Part shown: positions 24,080-37,168 of the stretch, piece by piece
Layout: each line of letters begins with the position of its first letter
How positions within the stretch are numbered: position 1 is the first letter of the stretch
Source: Setaria digitata
Lineage: Eukaryota; Nematoda; Chromadorea; Rhabditida; Setariidae
DNA: 64,000 nt
Direction of reading: 5' to 3'
Assembly (NCBI GenBank): GCA_003640385.1
Contig: RCAB01000186.1
Span: forward strand, 1 to 64,000
Position numbers and translations under genes: made by a program
The notes under the pieces: model-generated
Seen by the model: only the letters and a program-made list of their open reading frames with translations
Told to the model about the DNA's origin: nothing
The model's database searches: none

Positions 24080-27000
24080 AAATAAATATATAAATATATA
24101 TATATATACATATATATAAATATATATATATATACAAATATAAATATATATATATATACAAAAATATAAATATATATATATACATATATATATATGTATA
24201 TATATATTTATTTTATATTTATATATATATATATTTTATATTTATATATGTATATATAAAATATATATATATATTTTTTGCTGCTTATTATAATTATTTA
24301 TACTTATAGAAAAACTGAAGCGATTGTTTGAAATTCTGAAATTCAGTAGCTTTTTTCTTCCAATCATTTTGAACTTAATTATTAGTTTCACTTATCAAAG
24401 GTCGAATTTTGATCGATAATCGAAATATTTAGTACAGTGAATACCCCTTTCAGTTCACGAAAAAATGTATGTATGAGTGAATTTAGAATTTGCCGCTGTT
24501 AAAGAGAATCAAACAAAATCTTTTCTTATAGAAGCAAAATTGAAAATTTCAATTTATTAACCACTTGTTCAATAAATCTGATTTGAATTTCATTAAATTG
24601 TACGCATTTCCATACTGCCAAATCCCCCTCATTTTTCCGGAATTTTGCTACTAATGTCATCTCAATTAAGTTAAGGGAATCTTCTACACTCCTTCCTTCC
24701 CAAATTACATTCACCAGACTTATCCATCCACAACACATCAGGCTTTCTGTTAAGCCCTCCGAGTGAATGCAAAATCAATCAGTGCTCATTTCAGTTTCAG
24801 TGAATTTTTTATTCCACATGAATGAAGTGACATTAATTTATATATAGTCAATTACTGTCCAGTTTTGATTGCATAGTGAAATGAAATAGGCATGAAGAGA
24901 GGAGAGAGAGGGAGAGGGAGAGAGAGAAAGAGAGAGAGCATTTTTGGCGAATAACTTTTGGGCATTTTGTTTGTTGTTGAAATAGGCAGGATAGAGGTCG
25001 TTGATTGTAATCATCATTAACGAGTATTGTTTCATCAGTGCCTATCATTTTTTGATGAATTTTGCTCTGCTTAGCAAACTTCAGCCGAAGTTTTATCAGT
25101 AGATTTATCAAGGTTTATCAGTTGAGCTGTCTGTGCAGAACAAAGCTGATGCAATAGTTGCGGAAGCTGAATCGTCGTCAATGGGTCAAGCTCTTTCCGA
25201 TTCCTTTCATGGAAGAAAGAGGGAACTTGTTGCCACTTTTAACATTCTAATCATTGGACTCTACTAGTTGTGACCTGACCTTTACTCTTACACTCAACCA
25301 AACATATATTATTAATAATGTGACCTGACCTTTACTCTTACATTCAGCCGATACATCATTTGTGCTTTCGCGCTTTCCTATTGCGCTAATTTCATTTTTC
25401 AAATTTGGGATTAATATATTCTAAATGGTCTTTGATCTTTTAAATTTAGCAATTCCGAGACTTCTTGAAGGATACCTTGAAACCGATTTCTGAATAATTA
25501 TTTTCTGCTGAGTTAATCAAATATTCATCTAAATCAATTCCTTTTTCATTTTTTTCCCAAAAATTAAAGTTTATTTAAAATGCTTGATTTTTTTTATAAA
25601 AAATTATTCTCTCTGCATAATTTTGTAGAAAAAAAAGGGCATTTAATATTAAAAATATTACTACTGGATTATTCTTTTTTTCAGTAATGAGAATAAAATG
25701 AGTCAACAATTAAGTTCCATTTCCAAATGAGGAAGAAAACTTCTCATATCACCACCATATCTTTCCTCAGCCAAATTGCTCCATCTGAAATTTGTGGGAA
25801 AAAAAATGAAATGCAGGAGCTCTTCATTTCAACAATTTCGCTTCATGACAGGGATGGAAGAATGACGAAGTTGATTGATGTTATTTTCATCTGAAAGACA
25901 TCAGTCGCACTCGGACAACATTTTCTTTTCTCCTTTGCTGGATAATGTTCATGACAAAAAATTCCCTTTTCTTTTTAACAGTCTACTTAAAAAGTCATCA
26001 AGGTCGTCAACTCATTCCTCATTTTTGATCGTTTCTGGAGGAGAAAAAAAATTTTTTCTCCATGCTGTTTTGCAAACTTTCATGTTGTATCTGTTCGGCA
26101 TTCATCGCTCATGGTTTCTTGATCCTGAAACAAATTGAATTAAATAGTGAACTAGCAAGAAAGGTAAAATAGGTAAGATAACTGTTTGATAATGAAAAAA
26201 CTATTTTTTTTCCCCTTTCTTTTATATTGTTAAATTAATTTTAATTACTTTTCTGGTGCCATTATATATAATGGGTGAATTAAAGCAAATAAAAGAGAGG
26301 GAATAATCGAGAGGTAATTAGGATGTAATTACAGGGAATTTCACTAATTAAACCAAAATTCTCTGAATTTATATATGCAGCAGTTTCCCAGTTCTGCGCT
26401 ACGCATTAATAGTTATCTGTTCTAGATTTATCATGCAAGGTTATTCACGTATTATACGTCATGACTTGGAACGTCTTTAAAAGAGGCTTCAGGTTGGATA
26501 TGAAAAGGTCATGACGAGGTTAAGGTGTCTGCTAGAGAATGTAGCACTAGCTAGGCGAATGTATTCTAATCGATAGTCTAAGTTTATGCAGCAGCTAGAT
26601 AATGTTTGCTTAGTTAAGTATGCATATTACAGAAGGACTTCCTCTCATTGATTGTATGTATTTCTCCAATAAATCGATTTCGAAAAGTAATCACATTGAT
26701 ATTGCTGTGTGCTAGAATACCTGTAAACTACCTGAAACTGACTAGGATAGTTCGAAGTGAATAGATTACTTTGTTGTCTCTGTGTGTGTGACTAATGTTT
26801 ATTTTGACACATTTCAAGTAAACAACTGAGTTGTTTATTTGGATTTTGTTTGCTAAGTAAATTCTACTTGAGATGTTTTTCAATTGATTGCTTCGGCAGG
26901 ATGACAAAAATGGCGACGATTAATCGTTTTATTTGAGGATAGATGCGCCGGTGGAGATAACAAATAACACAGTGTACCATACCAGTAATCATTTATCATC

Positions 27001-30000
27001 TATCAGTACATCGCTTTTGCATTTGCTGACCTCTCACACTGAAGCCACCGGCAGTGCAGTCTCATCCTTACCGAGGAATTTCATGTACAAGCTAGTATTT
27101 TGAGAGAGAATAAATTCCGCGTACAACCGGGATAGCTCTCTCTAGCTTAGATTCAGTTCATTTCGATAACTTCTTGTTAAAAGGACTGGCCACTGTTCGT
27201 TCTCATCCTTCCTCCACTGTCCATCTCTTATTCTGTTCAATCGAGTTCTCCCGTATATCCTCATCTATCATCCATCGATCTGTCTCGATCAGCTTTCCAC
27301 TCGGTCAGCAGTACAATGATCACATCACTTATTCCCTCTGTCCCTCCTACATCTACCTCACTAGCACTTGTCCCATCTGTTCCTGACCACTGTCCCATCC
27401 AATTATTTTCTCGTCATTTTTTTCTCAACGGATGTTTACAGTTTGAGAGAGTCATCCTAACTCCATAACTGCTCAACTTTTCTCCCATCTGTGGTATTTT
27501 ATTTGCTGAACTCAGACTAGACTGGATGAGATGAACTTCCCTAAGTTTACTACAATTCGGATGATACAGTTCCCATTATTGAAATATGTTAATAAGGATT
27601 GCATGATGGACACATTCATCGTGATAGAACGGAATATGCAAATCAGATTCCTACGCTGATAGGCTGGTGATTTTCGAATGGAACCGTTTGATTTTATCTT
27701 AGAAGTGTTATGTTGTCGTTGTTGCTTATTTAATGGTTTGCTTCGTTGAAAGAGGAGAATTTTCCCTTTTTAAAGAACCCTAAAGTAATTATATTTCTCT
27801 CATGCGGAAGTGATTTTCCTCTTTGAAGATTGTTTGGCTTGACGAGTTATTACTTTTCAATAATAATTATTATTCTTCGATTAAACCTTCTCTTCACTGT
27901 ATTGTCATCCTAAATTCTTTCACTCTAATGCTTTTCTACATGATGCAACGATAATGCATTATTTGAAATTTTGTTGGGAAAAGATAAAATCAGCTGGGAA
28001 ATTTGGCATTTTTGATCCTTTTAACAACAAAAATGTAGCACATTAATTACGCATTTATGTTCCCCGAATATCTGATAACAGAATAATAGCAACTTTTATA
28101 ATCTTTGTTAGTATCAACAAAACGAAAAGTTGAGAAGGCAAAATGCTAATAGTCAATAAAAATAAGATGTGGTTCTGGGAGAAGTTTAAAATAAGATTAG
28201 TTAAACATCATCTTCCAGCTACTTGAAAATTTCAGAATTTAAAGACTAAACTAAATAAAATTCAATTTTATCTTACATTTTTGAGAAAGTTGTCGACGAT
28301 TTTCGTCTAGTCTAATTTGTCTTGAAAGAAGAATAAATATTGAGAATCTCAAGAGTCATAGGACCAGATCTGTCTCGTTGAGAGAAGTTTGAACTGCTTG
28401 AAATTGACGACTGCTTGCCATTGTTTAGCCAAGAAACGAATCCATCTGCTGCTGATGGATATATGAGTTCAGGAAGCTTTTTACCATCTTTGCTGTGGTT
28501 TTACTGATGGTGTTGGTCGTTGGTCCACAGTGCCACCTGATGCTTCCCTGATGGCCCTATGTAGTCTCAGAATCATCTTCCCTGCTTGGCTTTGAAGAAA
28601 TTTTTCACTCCTCCCAGCTAATTAACATAATAGTCCATTCCTTTCACTTTAGACCTAAATCGTACCATTTGAATGTACAAATTTTTGTCTTGCATATCTT
28701 CCCACAATCATTTATCGATTCATTCGAAGATTTTTATCCTTTGCTTCTTTTTTTCCCGAGAAAATTTTTGTTCCTAGTGTTTTTTGGCTGCTCAGGAGTT
28801 GGCTTGAAAAGCGATCAAAATTCTGCTCAGTTTTCAATTTCCATTATGAAAGACATCGCAAGATGTATCTAAATAATTGAACTATTATTCTATTGAAGCA
28901 GTGGAAATGAATTTGGTAAATAATGGGATAAAGTGATTTGTTTGTATTAGACGAATTGTAAATATGGTACTCATCTCACCGTTTCATATTTCTTCTCCTC
29001 CTGCACAAAAAGAAAATGAAGTGAGAAGATATTTTCTATTTATATTAATTCACTTCTAATAACACATTAATACTCCCTACTGCTGTTAGATGTCAAATTT
29101 CGTGATCTTTAGTGCGAATTGAAAAGTTCCAGACTAAGAACTTTTTTCTTTCAAGTGAACGCCTCCTAATTTCCTCCTAAATTTTTGGATTTACCCTCTT
29201 GCAGTAATTACATCTATATCATTATTTATAACTGTAGTTGAGATTCGAATATTCTGTTCTTTTATTTGGTTTTTCCTTTTCCCGAGCCCAATCAGAACAT
29301 AGACCAAATCATTATAAATTTCAGAATAGATCTATTACAACTGCAAGGGTTAACATTTAATGAATATGTTAAATGTGAAGACTTAGCTACTGAAGTAATC
29401 TGTTCCATAATGTTAATAGGCAAATTTGGGAATAAAAATGCTGATCTCATCATAGCGCTGTTTTTTTTTTCTTGTTGAAGTTAAGAAATCGTGACACCAT
29501 CTTGAGTAGAAGATTCAAAATGATTATGCATTATAAATGAACATTCACATTAACAAACATGGAAAGAATGAAATGAAATCCAATCCCTTCGTGACGAAAT
29601 TTCATTTTTCCTCTCTTGAAATTGTTAAGCAGTTTGTTTTAGTGTTGACAAGAGAGCATCATTTCAACTCTTCCAGCTTGTTTATAAATAATTGAAAGAT
29701 ATTACAGCTTGATATGATCTGACCACACTAGAAAGTATGATATTTCCTGTGAATTGTAATCGGCCATTTTATGATTTAATTAGGAATTATTTATAAACAT
29801 GCTTTACTGATTTGTGGAAGAATATGATTTGAACAAATACTAGATAAATCTTAAGATTCAGATAAGAACTAAATCAGCAAGCTAATTATTATTAGACTCT
29901 CATGCCTCATGGGAAACGGTGTGCAGGGAAAAAAGAAAGCTTCACAATAAATCATCTTTGTTCCTGAAATATTTTCCAAATTGTCATTTCACTCTGTTTC

Positions 30001-33000
30001 CTGTCCACTTCTCCCACAACTGATCTCTTTTCCTAACACGTTGCGCATACAATCAGCCATAATTTTTTATTAATGGATTTGGAGCATTCATCCGCGATAT
30101 TTGTCGGTATCATTCTTTGAAGTTATGGAGAATGTTAATTATATGATTGTGTGCAATACGGTCTAGTAGTACTACTAAAAGGCTAATCACCGAACCACTT
30201 CCACTTCTCATTTTACGGATACCTTTCCAGTAAGCGGAGGTGATAAGCTCTGGTATTGTTTCTGATAAAGGGAGTCGTTAACTCTTCTGGTCGTGTCATT
30301 GGACGAATGGATGAGTGATTGAAGAGTACGAAGTGATACAAATTTCAAGAAGATAAAATTAAGATTTTTGCAACGGATGCAAGAGGATTTGAACCATTAC
30401 GCGGAACCACCTTGAAGCGGCGATACGAGGGAGGAGGAATGTCAGGGTGGATGTCCCTTTCCTCTGAGCAGTTCACCCTCTCCCTACTTCACTGTTTCCT
30501 CATCCAATCGATTGACAGTGATCCGTTCTCTTTCCTTCTACTACTGATCCTTTCTTCACTTCGGAACTTGAGATGATAAATGAGTATTATCACTTTTTAT
30601 CATCCCTTTCATTCTGATAATAGTGATAACCGAAACATTACAGTGTTCATTTAAACATGTTATTCTGTTGCAACTGTCACCCTTATAATTATACTGTTCA
30701 TATCGTACAACAAATTTCGCATAGTATATACTGATTGGTTAATCATATCACTTTTAATGGCAATTAAATGAACAAGGTCGAGATCGATAGCGATCGAGTC
30801 CATTCTCTCTATTCTTGAAATGGCTACATGCAATGATCAAATGTCGTCGTGGAAATACACGACCAGTGTTCCTTCTAACGATCAATAATTAACGCAAGTC
30901 TTCTCGTTGTTTGATGTTGTGGTAAGCGGAGATGACGTAGTGAGGACTATCGAGGTGTATTGTCGGGTTCTGAAAACGAACTGATAGCTAGTGCGAAGTT
31001 TGCAAGCTAAGTAATTTCTCACCACATGAAGTCCGGAAATTGAACCTGCCCAGTTCTCCAGAATATTCTGAAATTTCCGAGCGGTTTCAGTCATCGAAAA
31101 TACATTGTTAAAAGAAGTGTGAATTAGAGCTGTCATTCATTCCACTGACAGTTTATTCTGAGGTATAGGTGTTAATTTCTAGATGCTACTTCTTTCATTA
31201 TTTGCAACATTTTCATGATGAATGATTAGAGTAGTCGAATTATCGGTGTTGAGAATATCCTGAATATTTGATTTATTCATAGAATTATCAGAAGTGTTAG
31301 GATTAATGAAGTATATTGATTTTTCTGAGCCTTTCCATACGTGTTTAATATAGTTCTCGTGAAATACTGAGTTGGAATTTGAAATTAGTTGTTTTATAGA
31401 TGATGTGGAAGATGATTCATTAGTTAGAATAGAAGGAAACATTGAAAACAGCAAGGGCGACACAGAAATAACAACTGCCGACATGAATAAGAAACGTGAA
31501 GCTTTCATCATTGACGACGGAACCATTCATCTCCGCTCAGATAAGGTTTATCGTCTATATATATATATAGTTACTGCTTATCTGAAATCTGTAAAATTGA
31601 TGTGAGCTTTGAAAGCTTTCAGAAATTTATTGAATTTAATAAATTTTAAAGCTGAGAACTTCAAATTTATAGCTTTACATTGCGTTGAATTTTAGAAAAC
31701 AACACACTGAACAAAGTAATGATTGTTGCTCTCTTCTTTCCCTTCCTTACTTGTATCACATAAGCTATATGATCTTTTAAAAATATACATTATATATATT
31801 TATAGGATATATTATAATCGAGAATGAGGAATAATTAGTTATGGGAGAAAAAAGAAGGGTATATAATTCTCACTGAAGATCTTTTGTAGTTACCTGATCA
31901 GGCGGTACCAACAACACTGATGAAGAAGTGTGTTCCGGAAGAGTGTACGAGCAGTCCAATTGCCGAAATACTGGCTTCAACAGCTAAAGATGTGGTAGGG
32001 TTATCTTTCATTGCTTCCGGTTTTGGATAGAGGATTTTCAAATTATTGCCGTTTGTTATGGTTTAATAGTGATCGGAAGGAAGTGGGTGGAAAACTATCT
32101 CTGAAATTAGAGTCTCGTTAAGTTTCTATTTTATTTAAATCCTCAAATATCCCTGTATGGTGAGATCTATTTCCTGTTTGTGAGAGTTAGATATGTGTGA
32201 ACAATTCACAGCTCGGAATTAGTCATCAGCGGGTCGGAAGGGTTGTCGATTGGAAGGACTTCTCTCCACAAAATTTTTTTTTCTATTTTCTCCACAAATA
32301 TCTTTTTAACTGGTTTGATGTTGGCTGTCTGAAATATTTGCTTTTGAAATTTGTTAGAATTTCATTTCGACATTTTGAATTTAAGCTGAAAGATTTTGCT
32401 TTGAAAAAAATATTCAGTCTTTTATGTTGTTTTCCTAATTAGAAACACGTAATTATCTATGTAATCAACTAATGATGAGGAATTTCCAGCCTTTGTTTCA
32501 GTTAATCTTACCTAGATTTCTATCAAGATCTATCTTTTAACTTCGATTACTTCAGCATCCAAAACCACCGCCAAATTTTAAAGTTGGCACCTGTCGTATG
32601 AAGAAATCTACGGCAGTGCAGTGTGATAGACGTTCAACCTCCTCAAAAGATAAACGAAAAAGCAAATTTGTTGAAGTTGTCGTAAGTTGGTTGATTGCTT
32701 AAGAAATTTAAATGAAATATCCTTCTGTCTACTGAGCGTATTATTTTAAACTAGGATTAGCCAGATGAAGAAATCTACAGCAGTACTTATATGTATATTA
32801 TAAATGAAAACCAGAGATTCTAATAATTTTTGCTTCCGAACAAAGTTACTAATTCTTGATTCTAATTTAAGATAATCTTTATTTTGATTCTCATATGTAA
32901 TTCATTACCTTTATAGTCACAAAATCACGAGGGGAAAAATCAAAATGATGCGAAAAGTGGATGTGAAAAAGGAATCACGCTACTGGAGCAAATTATTCGC

Positions 33001-36000
33001 ACTCATCCTATCTGGTATTTGCAGCATATCGGACGTTCAGCTGCTACCCACTTGCTTCGCCCGATGAACGAAGGGGTAGATGCAGTTCCCAGCCATTTTC
33101 TAAATTCAAACAAGAAAATCGTTGTTCATAAACGAATTATGTAGTGCGTTCTGACAATTTGATCGAGATTATAGAATATCTGATTGGCTTAGAAGTATGA
33201 AAGTTAATTTAGAATTTCTGTACCGGCAGTGATGGTAAATATTATCTCCTAAATCACGCCCAAATAATCTGTAACATATGGCAGATTATTCCATAAAAAA
33301 TTTGTAGGCTTTTATCGTACGATCATCATCAAAACATAATGCCATGGCGTTAAGTATTCGTTCACCTCCTGGTTTGAGTTCGGATATTGATCATTACTTG
33401 ATTGAATCAGCGGGTCCAGATAAAAGCGTACGTGTAGAATCGTCGCCTTACTACTTCAAGTCGCTTCCATTACTGATTGAACATTATTGCTTGAATGGGT
33501 AAGTTTAAATTTTTAAACATTTTACTTCAAGGGTTTTTATGAGAATTTGGTATCTTCAATTGCGCATTCAATGTTTGTTCTTGTGTAAAGAGATTTAATT
33601 GGCTAAAGATTAGGAGTGGTGAGTGAATTATATAGTCGCAGATACCAAGGAAAATTATACAGTAGTAGCAAAATTCTCTTTTAATGCTTTTGCTATCCAG
33701 TATATTGGAGAATGATAAATCATTCCTTGACTTTCCCTGATTCAGTTCAATTTAATATGCGTGACTACTAAAAGCCGTTATAGCAAAATTATTGTTAACT
33801 CTGATGAAACACAAATAAGACGAAGAGTTTACTCGAAGGATATTCTTTCTGAAAGTAGAAATATGCATAACACAATGCACTGATATTTCAAATACGCTTG
33901 AAAAATTTTTATTGGTAGAGAAATAGCATGGCAGGATTTTTTGTAATTTTAACATTCCCATGTAACGTTTCATATAAATTCGTTGGGCATTAACCGGAAA
34001 GCGTATGTTTTGTTAGATGTCATTATATAGTTTGAAATATGAAATTTTGAGATGACTTGAAAAACTTGAAAGCATACAAATTTGTTTTTATCAAATTCTT
34101 TTGATTTACAGCGAAGAACTTCAGACGAATCTCGTCTTACCAGTTGCCATTACAAGCTGTTGTACGAGCATGCAGTTACAGAGTTTGGCACTGATGGGTC
34201 AAGGTCAGTGTAGTACACATTCTTTCATTTTCTTCAGTTTGCGCCATTGCCCTCAAATGTCCTTTATCCCAATATTCGCGTGATGAACTAGTGATTTAGA
34301 AGATTTTCTTGTAACTTTTAACTAAAATTCCAGAAGTCTAACTTTTCTACTCCTCAATTTCAGATAATGTAAATAAGATGAAAGCTAATTATAAAACTTA
34401 AAATTTAATTTTTATTGAGTTCTTTCTAAATTGATTATGGCAAGCTTCCTTTCTACACAAGAATCTATCGTCCAGCACTTTCATTCTTTTTTTTTTTTAT
34501 TAAAAATCTTTGTCAGCTTAAATTAATTGGCTCACCACAACCCAATAAATTATTTGTACTGCTTTGGATAAATTTATTGAAGCGGTTTGTTTTTAATTTC
34601 CTTATTTTTCTAATAGTTTTTTTTTTCCTTTTATTTAGAGATAATGTGATTTACTTTATACGCAATTATTAAGGTAGGAACTGAAATAAAATTACCTGCA
34701 AGTTTCTGCACCAAACAAAATTATTTCTAAAAAAATCAAATTCAAGTAAACTTTTCTCGGGACCAAGTCTCATATACCATGGTGTTCATACATATATTTG
34801 ACCCTGCAAATTGGGGTTATTTTCATCGTTTTCAAATCTAATGGGATCTAATGGGTGTGGTAATTTTTCCATTGGTTTTTTTTTTCTTTTTTTTCTTCTA
34901 TTGAAGGTTTTACCTTTGAATCTGTTGTAACCATTTATTTCATAGAACTATTTGGAGTCCGGCGAAGGTAAACAAGTATTATATGACTCTAGCAGTAACG
35001 ATCGCTGCAAAATGAATTGAATGCGTGTATGGATCTGTATGTGTTTTAATTATTCATGAAAGAGTACAACATTTCCCTGTTGATGACCTTTGTCACTGAG
35101 GATCCATCTGCCATTCCTGTGTGTAAAAGCACGCTTATTGAATATATTTCCATTGCCTGTTCTTTGTTTCTATGCATCATTAACATCCTGACCCTTGAAA
35201 TAGTATCGGATTGGACAGAAATGAAAAATAAACATTTTTGAAGTTAAAGTTGAATATTGATTCCTTAGTGCTGCCATGCTGTAGTCACTTCTACTTTACG
35301 AACTTTGATAATCCTAAATTTTCCTTGAAGAAATGAACTTAACATGAGCTTAGAGCACGATTTTCGTGCATTTATGTATTTATCCAATATGCTCGAAAAT
35401 GATGGCTGATTCAGTTTCTGAACATTCCAAACATTGAAAAAAAAAAATAACGTATGTAGTCCTTCATCGAGAGGCACTGAATTTTTTTTAGAGAAATTCC
35501 TTCCATTGCTCTTTTTACTCTAGAATTATTCTTACATCTACTTCATCCATACATTTTTGACAAATTTCCCACCAGATTTTCAAGTGGCCATCACAGTTGT
35601 TCACTTTTCAGGATATGCAGACCATTTCTTTATTTTCCCAGTTTGAATACTTCACCTTGCATTGCTTAAGCTGGAAATAATATATGCTGTATTTAAATTT
35701 CCAAATTTTCTTAGTGAAGTTCTTTTCTTGTCACTCCGGACAAAAGTTTAGTATCCAGTGGGCTATTGTAATGTCCAGAGTCGACTGAAGGACAGTAAAG
35801 TTTTATTTGATGTTATTTGAAACATGTGGGTCCGTATTTACATTAGAATAATTCAGGAAGGAAGAAAGTTGAGAAAAAGGTGCTGGAAATTTTCCTTTAA
35901 AGTTGTTACTTATTCCCACTTAAAACTTGTACAGAAGATGATAATAGGGTAATAGACCAAATTTTGTTGGGACAAAAGTCAGGCAAAAATTTCGGAAATT

Positions 36001-37132
36001 CTAAGAGCTTTAGTTAACTGGTAGAAAAGGAATATTTTAAAAGGCTTACTGAAATTTTTGCTGATTGTTGTGTGATCGTAAGCAAAATTTAACGCTTGCA
36101 AAAGAAATTGCTGATCTTTCATAATTATTATAATTATTCCTTTTTACACTCTGTTCATATTACAACATTTATTAACTCCTGTGCTACTAACCTGAACTAT
36201 TAAATTTTTACTACTTTGCCTTTTTGTTTCTGTCTGTTTTTCAAAGACTTTTCAATACGTATTTTCGAAGATGATTTTGTTTGTTTAGATTTTAACGAGG
36301 AGGTAGAAAATTTGCTTCATCAACTCATCTTTTCACTTTTGCTATCGCTAAGATTAGTTTCGTAGTTGTACTGAAAAAAGATTTATTAAAACTTTAAGTA
36401 TGCAAAGGTCTGGGCAAATCTGGACTCCTTATTGAAAGGTTTTTGGTTAACGTTTCCAGTATAATCATTTTAGCAAAGTTAAGTTTTTTAGCAGACAATT
36501 AAGCGCAGTACGATTCATTCGAAGTGCTGGAATTGCAATGTAACAAATAGAATTAGAGAGAAGCTTCCATTTTATTTTAATGGAAGAGAATAATACAAAA
36601 GCTTTTATAATTAATAAATTCGTCTCCCCATCGCGGATGTCAGTTTTCCAGTTTTTTCAAAATTTTAATACTACAATATGGAAATGCTTTCACTTGTATT
36701 TATTACCAGACTTAAATTTTTATCATATACTGTGTTGCACCCATTGAATTTTTGATGCGAATGAAATTCTAACATCCTTTAGTTTATCAATAAGATTGAA
36801 ATACAGAGCGTTTCCCTTCCAAACAGAAATATGTGCTTTACACTTGACTTGGCCGTTAAATCGTTCACTTTAATTCTGAGTCTGGAATTTATAATTACTT
36901 GAATTACTTGAAAAAAAAAAAAAAAAAAAGAAAAGAAAAACTGCCCTCAAACTGTTTATGGGAAGTGAATTAAGTTTAAAATTAATTGAAATTTTTGATA
37001 ATGGGAATGTTTCATACGTAAAATTTTCATCTTCAAACGGTAAAATTTATATTATAAAAAGCAATTTCATTGACTTTAAATTATTGATCTTTAGCTTGAC
37101 CTTGAAGCCTTTCTTGAGTTCTTTCTCTCTGG

Positions 37133-37168
<36 letters not shown>

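Larger units (their letters stand above)
23201..31399. other. 8.2-kb intron 2 of the RIN gene
   Basis: Contains the AT and GA microsatellites, a 50-bp-period direct repeat and two less AT-rich patches (about 26930-27560 and 30360-30540) that could hold enhancers or an alternative promoter. One phase-preserving candidate exon is at 28383-28466. Two antisense open frames are at 30882-31526. No nested gene is supported. Confidence 0.6.

Noticed and set aside
23696..24185. Tyr/Ile-rich open frames on both strands
   Set aside because: Produced by the AT microsatellite.
24838..25111. Minus-strand Ser/Leu-rich frames
   Set aside because: Produced by the GA microsatellite in RIN intron 2.
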